Source: Candidatus Dormiibacterota bacterium (GTDB lineage Bacteria; Chloroflexota; Dormibacteria; Aeolococcales; Bog-877). From it: a stretch of 11,969 nt of DNA. This document shows, piece by piece, positions 6,848 through 11,969 of this stretch (positions are counted from its first letter, which is position 1; every line of letters begins with the position of its first letter). A model generated the notes under the pieces. The model was not told the origin of the DNA. It saw only the letters and a list, made by a program, of their open reading frames with translations, and searched no databases. Both the position numbers and the translations under genes were made by a program. The stretch lies in assembly GCA_030038765.1 (NCBI GenBank), contig JASHRA010000229.1, positions 1-11,969 on the forward strand, read 5' to 3'.

Positions 6848-7309
6848 ATGCCCCCAGCGATCGCCTCCCCCGTTCTTCCGGACGAGACCATGTCTCAGCT
6901 GGCCCTGCGCCTGCCGCCCGCGCTGACCCGCCTCCAGCGCCGGCTGCGGCAGGCCCAGGGCGAGGCGGAGGACCGGCCCGGCTACTTCCCGGTGCTGATG
7001 TCGCTGCTGGACCGGGGCACGGCCACGGTCAGCCAGCTGGCGAGCCAGGAGGGGGTTCGCCCCCCCTCCATGACCGTCCTCCTGGGCCAGATGGAGTCTG
7101 ACGGCCTGATCCGCAAGGGACCGCTGCCCAGCGATCGCCGCTGCGTCCAGGTCTCCCTCACGCCGCGCGGCGCCGCCACCGCCCGCCGGGCCCGCCAGCA
7201 GCGGCTGGCCTGGCTCACCCACCGCCTCGGCCACCTCGGCCGCTCCGAGCTGCTGGCCCTGGAGCGCGCTCTCCCGGCCCTAGAGCACCTGGTCGGCGTT
7301 CCCGTTTGA
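6848..7309 (+). CDS. MarR-family transcriptional regulator
   Basis: This 153-residue protein has a winged helix-turn-helix of the MarR type. The dimerisation helix comes first, then TATVSQLASQEGVRPPSMTVLLGQMESDGLIRK as helix-turn-helix. The wing follows with the family hallmark SDRRCVQVSLTPRG, and the C-terminal helices close the dimer. MarR proteins bind inverted repeats as dimers and usually release DNA when a small phenolic or toxic ligand or an oxidant is sensed. The single Cys is the one in the wing, so a redox switch with an intramolecular disulfide is not supported. The start is the ATG at 6848, right after the promoter; an ATG at 6890 is an alternative. The last 4 bp overlap the exporter start (TTGA). 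It most likely represses itself and the exporter from the tandem dyads just upstream. Confidence 0.92.
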   Translation: MPPAIASPVLPDETMSQLALRLPPALTRLQRRLRQAQGEAEDRPGYFPVLMSLLDRGTATVSQLASQEGVRPPSMTVLLGQMESDGLIRKGPLPSDRRCVQVSLTPRGAATARRARQQRLAWLTHRLGHLGRSELLALERALPALEHLVGVPV

Positions 7310-8610
7310 GCGCCGCCCACACAGTCCTGGGGCACTCGGCCCGGAGCGTCACCGCTCGCACCTTCCAGGCCCTGCAGACCCGGAACTACCGCTACTTCTT
7401 CCTCGGCCAGACGGTGTCGGTCACGGGCAGCTGGCTGCAGACGACGGCCCAGGCCTGGCTGATCCTGGAGCTGACCCACTCCCCCCTCGTGCTGGGACTG
7501 CTGCTGACCGTGGAGTACCTGCCCAGCCTGCTGGTCCAACCCCTGGGCGGGCTGGCCGCGGACCGCTGGAGCAAGCGCTCGCTGCTGCTCCTCACCCAGA
7601 GCTGCTTCGCGGTGACCGCCCTGGTCCTGGGCGTGAGCGTGGGCCTGGGCCGCGCCGGCCCCGCGGAGGTCTTCGCCGTGGTCCTCCTCTTCGGCGTCAT
7701 CAACGTCGTCGACGGCCCCGCCCGCCAGGCCTTCGTGCCGGAGATGGTGGGCAGCCGCCAGCTCGCCAACGCGGTCGCGCTCAACTCCCTGGTCTTCAAC
7801 GGGGCCCGGGTGGTCGGGCCGGCCCTGGCCGGGATCCTGATCGGGACCCTGGGCACGGCCCTCTGCTTCGACCTCAATGCGCTCTCCTACCTGGCGGTCA
7901 TCGCCAGCCTCTGGCTGATGCGCCCAGCCGAGCTGCACACCCCGCCCCGCACCGCCGCCGGGGCCACGGTCCGGACCCAGATCAAAGAGGGACTGGCCTA
8001 CGCTCGCCGCACCCCGCAGGTGGCGCTGGTGATCGTGATGATGGGCCTGATGAGCACCTTCGCCTACAACCTCACCCTCATGATCACGGCCCTGGCCAGG
8101 GAGGGACTGCACGCCCAGGCCAGCGGCTTCGGGCTTCTCAGCGCCTCGATCGGGGCCGGGGCCCTGGCCGGCGCCGCCGGGGTCGCCTACGCCAGCCGGG
8201 CCTCGATGCGAGCCCTGCTGGCCGGCTGCGCCGTCTTCGGCCTCTTCCTGGCCCTGGCCGGGCTGGCCCCCGACCTGCTCTCGGCGATGCTGCTGCTGGC
8301 CCTGGCCGGGGCCGGCATGATCGTCTACAGCGCCACCTCCAACAGCGTCATCCAGAGCTTCAGTCCGGCCCCGCTGCGGGGCCGGGTGATGGCCCTCTAC
8401 CTCTGGGTCTTCCTCGGCACCACCCCTCTCGGGAGCCTCCTCTTCGGCGCCGTCGAGCAGGCCTGGGGAAGCCGGGCCTCGCTGCTGCTGGCCGGGGCCT
8501 CGGCCCTGCTCATCGCCCTGGGCGGCCTCGTCTGGTGGCGCCGGCACGGGGCCTCGGCGCCGGGCTACTCCTCCTCGGTGGGGGGAAGGGAGGCGGTCCC
8601 GACGGCGTGA
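7306..8610 (+). CDS. MFS transporter of the MFS_3/EntS type, probable drug or metabolite exporter
   Basis: This 434-residue membrane protein has the hydrophobic pattern of about 12 transmembrane helices. It opens with the MFS_3 pattern TFQALQTRNYRYFFLGQTVSVTGSWLQTTAQAWLILELT. It has the MFS motif-A-like loop GGLAADRWSKR between helices 2 and 3, and NVVDGPARQAFVPEMV before helix 5. The second half carries FSPAPLRGRVMALYLWVF, also typical of this family. Relatives export siderophores, macrolides or other compounds by proton antiport; the substrate is not readable. The TTG start overlaps the marR stop by 4 bp, so production is tied to marR. The polar C-terminal tail (last about 14 residues) is encoded in DNA that also codes for the end of fabI on the other strand (46-bp overlap). 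Confidence 0.93.
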   Translation: MSAAHTVLGHSARSVTARTFQALQTRNYRYFFLGQTVSVTGSWLQTTAQAWLILELTHSPLVLGLLLTVEYLPSLLVQPLGGLAADRWSKRSLLLLTQSCFAVTALVLGVSVGLGRAGPAEVFAVVLLFGVINVVDGPARQAFVPEMVGSRQLANAVALNSLVFNGARVVGPALAGILIGTLGTALCFDLNALSYLAVIASLWLMRPAELHTPPRTAAGATVRTQIKEGLAYARRTPQVALVIVMMGLMSTFAYNLTLMITALAREGLHAQASGFGLLSASIGAGALAGAAGVAYASRASMRALLAGCAVFGLFLALAGLAPDLLSAMLLLALAGAGMIVYSATSNSVIQSFSPAPLRGRVMALYLWVFLGTTPLGSLLFGAVEQAWGSRASLLLAGASALLIALGGLVWWRRHGASAPGYSSSVGGREAVPTA

Positions 8611-9368
8611 AAGCCGCCGTCCACGTGGACGATCTCGCCGGTGGTGGCCGGGAAGTAGTCGGAGAGGAGCGCCACCACGGCCCGGCCCACCGGCCCGGCG
8701 TCACGTGCGTCCCAGCCCAGGGGGGCCTGGCGGGCGAACACGTCGGGGAACGTGGGGAAGCCGGGGATGCCCTTGGCCGAGGTGGTGTAGAGCGGGCCGG
8801 CCGAGACCGCGTTGACGCGGATGCGGCGCGGGCCCAGGTACTGGGCGAGGTAGCGGACCACCGACTCCAGGGCCGCCTTGGCCACGCCCATCCAGTCGTA
8901 GGCGGGCCAGGCCTGGCTGGCGTCGAAGTCGAGGGTGACGAGGCTCCCGCCGGACTCCGGGAGCAGCGGCTCCAGGGTCACCGCCAGCTGCTTGAGGGAG
9001 AAGGCGCTCACCCTGAGGGCGGTCGCGGCCGACTCCCAAGGCGTCCCCAGGAAGGCGCCTCCCAGGGCCTCCGCGGGGGCGAAGGCGACGCCGTGGACGA
9101 TCCCGTCGAGACTCCAGCCGCGGCCCTCCAGCTGCTCGCGGAGGGCCTCGAAGTCCTGGTCCCGGGAGACGTCCAGCTCCAGCACCGGCGGGGCCGGGGA
9201 GAGCCGGGCGGCGCTCCGCTCGGTGAGGCTGCGGGCGCGCCCGAAGGAGGTGAGGACGACCTCGGCGCCGTCCGCCTGGGCCTGGCGGGCCGCCGCGAAG
9301 GGCAGCGAGGCCGGCGTCAGCACCCCGGTGACGAGGATCCGCTTGCCCTCCAGCAGCACGGGGGCCAA
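8565..9368 (-). CDS. fabI: Enoyl-[acyl-carrier-protein] reductase, InhA/Streptomyces FabI type
   Basis: FabI reduces trans-2-enoyl-ACP with NAD(P)H in the last step of each fatty-acid elongation round. The 267-residue short-chain dehydrogenase-like protein starts with the cofactor loop EGKRILVTGVL. It has the ELDV segment and the catalytic pair Tyr157-x6-Lys164 in WPAYDWMGVAKAALES, with Phe148 at the InhA Phe149 position. The end is TTGEIVHVDGGFHAVG. SAGPLYTTSAKGIPGF marks the substrate loop. The usual HSIGF loop reads HGVAF (residues 92-96), altering positions linked to triclosan, diazaborine and isoniazid resistance. Start: TTG at 9368 gives an N-terminus one residue longer than InhA. GTG at 9359 lies 8 nt after TAACCT and is an equally good choice. 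It is divergent from the LCP gene; its last 46 bp overlap the exporter gene. Confidence 0.93.
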   Translation of the reverse strand: MAPVLLEGKRILVTGVLTPASLPFAAARQAQADGAEVVLTSFGRARSLTERSAARLSPAPPVLELDVSRDQDFEALREQLEGRGWSLDGIVHGVAFAPAEALGGAFLGTPWESAATALRVSAFSLKQLAVTLEPLLPESGGSLVTLDFDASQAWPAYDWMGVAKAALESVVRYLAQYLGPRRIRVNAVSAGPLYTTSAKGIPGFPTFPDVFARQAPLGWDARDAGPVGRAVVALLSDYFPATTGEIVHVDGGFHAVGTASLPPTEEE

Positions 9369-9373
9369 GGTTA
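9368..9373 (-). promoter_or_regulatory. Putative -10 box of fabI
   Basis: TAACCT on the minus strand overlaps the TTG start candidate and ends 8 nt before the GTG at 9359. If used, it would give a leaderless transcript starting at the GTG and exclude the TTG as start. No -35 match is visible. Confidence 0.3.
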
Positions 9374-9423
9374 GCGGAGCGGACCCCCGGGCGGGCCGCC
9401 TCGGCTTAGAGCCCTCTCAGCCT

Positions 9424-9442
9424 GGCCGGGTAAAATCCGGCC
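9424..9442. promoter_or_regulatory. Dyad around the LCP -10 box
   Basis: GGCCGG (9424-9429) and CCGGCC (9437-9442) are inverted arms separated by 7 nt that contain the -10 hexamer. This is a possible repressor site. GC-rich 6-bp arms are common by chance in this genome, so the support is modest. Confidence 0.3.
9431..9436 (+). promoter_or_regulatory. -10 box of the LCP operon (leaderless)
   Basis: TAAAAT, one base from the TATAAT consensus, stands alone in GC-rich DNA and ends 8 nt before the ATG at 9445. No Shine-Dalgarno sequence precedes that ATG. This fixes the start at 9445 rather than anywhere in the long open frame upstream. No clear -35 box. Confidence 0.6.
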
Positions 9443-9444
9443 GC

Positions 9445-10491
9445 ATGCCGGCCGCCAACAGGCCACGGCGCCGCCGCGCCGGGCTAACGTCCAAGCAAAC
9501 GTCCTCGATCTGGCGCCGGCACCCCGCCCTGCTGGCGCTGCTGCTGGTGCTCGGCTTCGCCGTCTCGGGGGTGAGCGGGGTGGTGGCCTACTTCCTGCCC
9601 GCCATCTCGGCCGCCTTCAACATCACCGGCCAGAAGACGAACCCGGAGAGCTCGCCCTCGGCCGGGGCCACGCCCAGTGCCATCCCCAGCGCGCCCTCCT
9701 CCAACCAGCCCTTCACCGTCCTGCTGCTGGGCTCGGACAACGACACCAAGTTCGAGCCCGACCACGTGCTCACCCAGACCATGATCCTGGTCCGGGTCAA
9801 TCCCACCGCCAAGCAGGTGGTGATGTTCTCCATCCCCCGGGACCTCTGGGTCCCCATCGGGGACACCCAGAGCTACGCCAAGATCGACGCCGCCTACGCC
9901 GACGGGGGCGCGGCCGAGGCCATCCAGACGGTGGAGAACAACTTCGGCGTGACGGTCAACTACTGGGTCTGGATCGGCCTCGGCGGCCTGGTCCACCTGG
10001 TCAACGACCTGGGCGGCGTCAACGTCGTGGCCCAGATGCCGATCCTGGACGACGAGTACCCCTACGACCTGACCGGAGCCAACCCCTACCTCCAGACCCG
10101 GATCGCCATCCTGCCCGGGCCCCAGCGGCTCCAGGGCGTGCCCGCCCTGGAGTACGTGCGCTCGCGCCACGGCGACGTCCTCTCCGACATCGCCCGCTCC
10201 CAGAAGCAGCAGCAGCTGCTGCTCGACATCAAGTACGCGGCCAAGGACGTGGGCCTGGCCGACGTCCCCACCATCGCCTCCGGGCTGGGCGACTCGATGA
10301 AGACCGACATGTCGATCGGGCAGGTGGTGTCCCTGCTGCCCCTGGCCCGGGGCCTCAGCGACGACGACATCGACGAGGTCATCATGACCGGCTCCCCCTA
10401 CTTCTCCTCCGAGACCATCGAGGGCCAGGACGCGCTGGTGCCCAACTGGAACGCCATTGACACCCTGGTGGCGCAGTACTTCCCCCGGTGA
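9445..10491 (+). CDS. LytR-CpsA-Psr (LCP) family envelope glycopolymer ligase
   Basis: LCP proteins attach lipid-linked glycopolymers to peptidoglycan outside the cell. This 348-residue protein has a basic N-terminus, one membrane helix (about residues 27-48) and a Ser/Pro/Ala-rich linker. The LCP domain follows: FTVLLLGSDND, MFSIPRDLWVPI (Arg132), KIDAAYADGG, GGLVHLVNDLGGV, LQGVPALEYVRSRHGD and SDIARSQKQQQLLL. These keep the conserved Arg and Asp residues of the pyrophosphate-lipid site. One exception is that the usual Arg-Ser/Thr-Asp-Ser/Thr motif before MILVRV reads LTQT, with Gln111 where a metal-binding Asp is expected. The start at 9445 follows the TAAAAT box; the frame stays open far upstream, but that stretch is antisense to fabI. 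The stop overlaps the next gene by 4 bp (GTGA). The glycopolymer substrate is unknown. Confidence 0.92.
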   Translation: MPAANRPRRRRAGLTSKQTSSIWRRHPALLALLLVLGFAVSGVSGVVAYFLPAISAAFNITGQKTNPESSPSAGATPSAIPSAPSSNQPFTVLLLGSDNDTKFEPDHVLTQTMILVRVNPTAKQVVMFSIPRDLWVPIGDTQSYAKIDAAYADGGAAEAIQTVENNFGVTVNYWVWIGLGGLVHLVNDLGGVNVVAQMPILDDEYPYDLTGANPYLQTRIAILPGPQRLQGVPALEYVRSRHGDVLSDIARSQKQQQLLLDIKYAAKDVGLADVPTIASGLGDSMKTDMSIGQVVSLLPLARGLSDDDIDEVIMTGSPYFSSETIEGQDALVPNWNAIDTLVAQYFPR

Positions 10492-11516
10492 GGCGCCTGC
10501 TGCCGGTGGTGGCCGCTCTGGCCGCCATGTGCCTCTTCGGCCTCGCCGTCTACTCCGTCCTGGGCACGCTGAAGAGCAGCAAGAACCACTCCGAGAAGCC
10601 GACCGCGACCAAGGCGCTGGTCTACCTGCCGGGGACGGTCTACCTGGTCCAGTCGGGCCACATCTACAGCCTCACCAACCTCACCTTCACCGAGCTCAAG
10701 GCGCCCGACTTCGACTGGGTCCAGGTGGCGCCGGCGCCGGGCGGGGACCTCCTGGCCGTGGCCTACGCCGGCGTCTACAGCAACGTCTACCTGCTCGGGC
10801 CCCAGGGGCAGCTGCTGCGGACCGTGCTCCAGGAGAGTTCCAGCCAGTACTTCGGGAACCACTGGGCCTACTACCCCAGGGTCAGCCCCAACGGCAGCAC
10901 CCTCTTCTTCGTCTCCGACTGGTACGACCCGGACTCGGCCTACAACGTCGACTTCCAGGTCCAGTCGGTCCCCTTCGCCTCCCCCGGCGACCGGCCCCAG
11001 GTCTGGAGCGAGCCCTATCTCTACTACCAGGGCGGCGACGTCTCCCCCATCCCGCTGGCCAACGGGGGCGTGATCTACGTCAAGTACGCGGTCGCGACCG
11101 GCACCGGGGCCACCTACGGCCAGCTGGCCTATGTCACCTCGCCGGGCGCCACCCCGGTCTTCCTCACCACGCCGGCCCAGGACTGCGCCGAGCCCGCCCT
11201 CTCCCCCACCGGGACGGAGATGGCCATGGTCTGCACCAACAACCAGCTCCAGACCACCACCCTGCAGGTGGCGAGCTGGAACGGGACCTCCCTCGGCCCG
11301 CCCACGGTGGTGGCCACTGGGCCCCTCCCGGCCAGCCCCACCTGGGCCCCGGACGGCAAGAGCCTCATCTACCTCAACACCCCCCTCACCGACCGCTCCT
11401 CCCCCTTCCAGGTCTGGTGGATCCCCAAGGTGACGGCGCGCAAGCCCGGGACCCCGGAGCAGGTGACCCAGGACCTCGACTTCACCGCCACCTCGGCTCC
11501 GGTCTGGTACAGCTGA
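10488..11516 (+). CDS. Membrane-anchored TolB/PD40-like beta-propeller protein
   Basis: This 342-residue protein has an N-terminal membrane anchor (about residues 4-26) followed by a beta-rich extracytoplasmic domain. Repeats of the PD40/WD40-like kind are visible: VSPNGSTLFFVSD, LSPTGTEMAMVCT and WAPDGKSLIYLN, with weaker ones such as VAPAPGGDLLAVAY. These suggest a five- to six-bladed propeller. Two Cys (in QDCAEP and MVCTNN) are close enough to form a disulfide within a blade. No catalytic motif is seen, so a binding or scaffold role is more likely than an enzyme. The GTG start overlaps the LCP stop as GTGA, so the two are translated together and probably act at the same envelope site. A cleavable signal rather than an anchor is possible. 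The exact function is unknown. Confidence 0.8.
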   Translation: MRRLLPVVAALAAMCLFGLAVYSVLGTLKSSKNHSEKPTATKALVYLPGTVYLVQSGHIYSLTNLTFTELKAPDFDWVQVAPAPGGDLLAVAYAGVYSNVYLLGPQGQLLRTVLQESSSQYFGNHWAYYPRVSPNGSTLFFVSDWYDPDSAYNVDFQVQSVPFASPGDRPQVWSEPYLYYQGGDVSPIPLANGGVIYVKYAVATGTGATYGQLAYVTSPGATPVFLTTPAQDCAEPALSPTGTEMAMVCTNNQLQTTTLQVASWNGTSLGPPTVVATGPLPASPTWAPDGKSLIYLNTPLTDRSSPFQVWWIPKVTARKPGTPEQVTQDLDFTATSAPVWYS

Positions 11517-11518
11517 GC

Positions 11519-11536
11519 CGGGCCCGGCCGGGCCCG
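11519..11536. terminator. Perfect palindrome just after the LCP-propeller operon
   Basis: CGGGCCCGGCCGGGCCCG is an 18-bp perfect palindrome starting 2 nt after the stop codon. RNA could fold into a 7-bp all-GC stem with a GGCC loop. No T-tract follows, so it is not a classic intrinsic terminator. It may end transcription in a GC-rich host or stabilise the mRNA end. Confidence 0.45.
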
Positions 11537-11552
11537 AGTTCCGCCGCAACCG

Positions 11553-11574
11553 CCCCTGGCGACTAGCCCAGGGG
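11553..11574. terminator. Hairpin between convergent genes
   Basis: CCCCTGG (11553-11559) and CCAGGGG (11568-11574) form a 7-bp stem with an 8-nt loop (CGACTAGC). It is symmetric, so it can fold in transcripts from either side, which suits a shared bidirectional terminator. It lacks a T-run on both strands. Confidence 0.4.
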
Positions 11575-11594
11575 GCAGCGCCGTGGGCCCGGAG

Positions 11595-11631
11595 GAGCCG
11601 GCCGCGCCCGGCTCCCGCCTCAGGAGCCGGG
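11595..11631. repeat. Three alternating GAGCCGG/CCGGCTC arms, competing hairpins
   Basis: GAGCCGG (11595-11601) pairs with CCGGCTC (11608-11614). The overlapping arm CCCGGCTCC (11607-11615) pairs with GGAGCCGGG (11623-11631), 9 bp with a 7-nt loop. The two hairpins exclude each other. The second holds the glucosidase stop codon (11620-11622) in its loop. It is probably part of the transcription end of the minus-strand gene. Confidence 0.45.
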
Positions 11632-11969
11632 TTCGGGGCGGGGAGAGCGCCAGGGGGCGCGCAGCTCCTGGACCATGAGCCCGGCGAGGGCGGTCCAGCC
11701 GGTCTGGTGCGAGGCTCCCCGGCCCTGGCCGGTGTCGCCGTCGAAGTACTCGTGGAAGAGGAGCAGGTCGCGCCAGCCGGGGTCGGTCTGGAACTTCTCC
11801 AAGGGGCCGTAGACGGGGCGGGTGTGGTCGCGCCCCCGGCGGAAGATGGAGACGGTCCGCTGGGCCAGCTGGTCGGCGATGTGGGGCAGCGTCTGGGGCC
11901 GCCCGTCGGGGCAGGGGAAGGGGTGGGTGAAGCTCTGCCCCAGGCCGGCCCCCAGCAGCCTCAGGGCCT
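11620..11969 (-). CDS. GH63/MGH1-like glucosidase, C-terminus only (5' end outside window)
   Basis: About 115 C-terminal residues are present and the frame is open to the window edge. The segment reads PVYGPLEKFQTDPGWRDLLL, then FHEYFDGDTGQGRGASHQTG and WTALAGLMVQELR. This is the characteristic end of GH63-type (alpha/alpha)6-barrel glycosidases annotated as glucosidases or MGH1-like hydrolases. These act on alpha-glucosides such as glucosylglycerate, mannosylglycerate or trehalose-like compatible solutes. The conserved HQTGWT motif lies at the substrate end of the barrel. The last residues (APWRSPRPEPGS) are a poorly conserved tail. The internal TTG at 11802 is not the start. The gene is convergent with the LCP-propeller operon across a palindrome-rich gap. 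The substrate cannot be told from this part. Confidence 0.75.
   Translation of the reverse strand, partial: ALRLLGAGLGQSFTHPFPCPDGRPQTLPHIADQLAQRTVSIFRRGRDHTRPVYGPLEKFQTDPGWRDLLLFHEYFDGDTGQGRGASHQTGWTALAGLMVQELRAPWRSPRPEPGS

Noticed and set aside
6982..8547. 521-codon minus-strand open frame opposite marR and the exporter
   Set aside because: Gln/Gly/Glu-rich low-complexity translation antisense to two clear genes; a codon-bias artefact.
8935..9444. In-frame upstream extension of the LCP protein
   Set aside because: The extra 170 residues are antisense to fabI and Arg/Ser-rich; TAAAAT at 9431-9436 and the N-terminal anchor both support the ATG at 9445.
10398..11549. 383-codon minus-strand open frame opposite the propeller gene
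   Set aside because: The plus strand carries a coupled gene with signal anchor and PD40 repeats; the minus frame shows no domain and is Gly/Val/Glu-rich shadow sequence.
1..11969. Mobile element, CRISPR array, toxin-antitoxin or defence system
   Set aside because: No transposase, integrase, spaced direct repeats, or known defence domains are seen; gene content and composition look uniform and chromosomal.

Overview
The window is about 12 kb of very GC-rich bacterial DNA. It is densely packed with housekeeping and envelope genes, with short intergenic gaps and many GTG or TTG starts. Four features point to a high-GC Terrabacteria lineage: a Streptomyces/InhA-type enoyl-ACP reductase, a MarP-like CvpA-protease fusion, an F420-type split-barrel protein, and a LytR-CpsA-Psr (LCP) cell-wall ligase. 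Chloroflexota, Candidatus Dormibacterota or a deep actinobacterial relative would all fit. This placement is inference from protein resemblance; no rRNA or other marker in the window settles it. I see no tRNA, rRNA, insertion sequence, prophage or CRISPR array.

Layout from left to right: the 3' part of ispE (isoprenoid precursor synthesis) runs into a convergent LppX-like lipoprotein gene, overlapping it by 14 bp. A 107-bp divergent promoter region follows. Then comes a tight plus-strand operon: polyphosphate kinase ppk1, a pyridoxamine-phosphate-oxidase-fold protein and rpiA, with each junction overlapping. On the minus strand is a small four-helix membrane protein of unknown function. Divergent from it is a membrane-anchored trypsin-like protease of the MarP type. 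Next is a marR-MFS exporter operon headed by a striking tandem operator. The exporter gene overlaps the tail of the convergent fabI by 46 bp. Divergent from fabI is a two-gene operon of an LCP protein and a membrane-anchored beta-propeller protein. A palindrome-rich 103-bp gap follows, and the window ends inside the C-terminus of a minus-strand GH63-like glucosidase.

The genes combine precursor supply (ispE, rpiA, fabI), phosphate and stress storage (ppk1), envelope assembly and protection (lipoprotein, LCP, propeller, MarP-like protease) and a self-regulated efflux unit. At five transcription-unit heads a TANNNT hexamer ends only 6-8 nt before the start codon. This suggests leaderless transcripts and helps choose starts for ppk1 and the LCP gene.

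I did not find a clearly new multi-gene system. The most interesting points are the tandem TTAG-N5-CTAA operator in the marR promoter, the recurrent leaderless promoter layout, a Gln in place of the usual metal-binding Asp in the LCP protein, a natural Gly-to-Ala change at the triclosan/diazaborine resistance position of FabI, and the coupled LCP-propeller pair.
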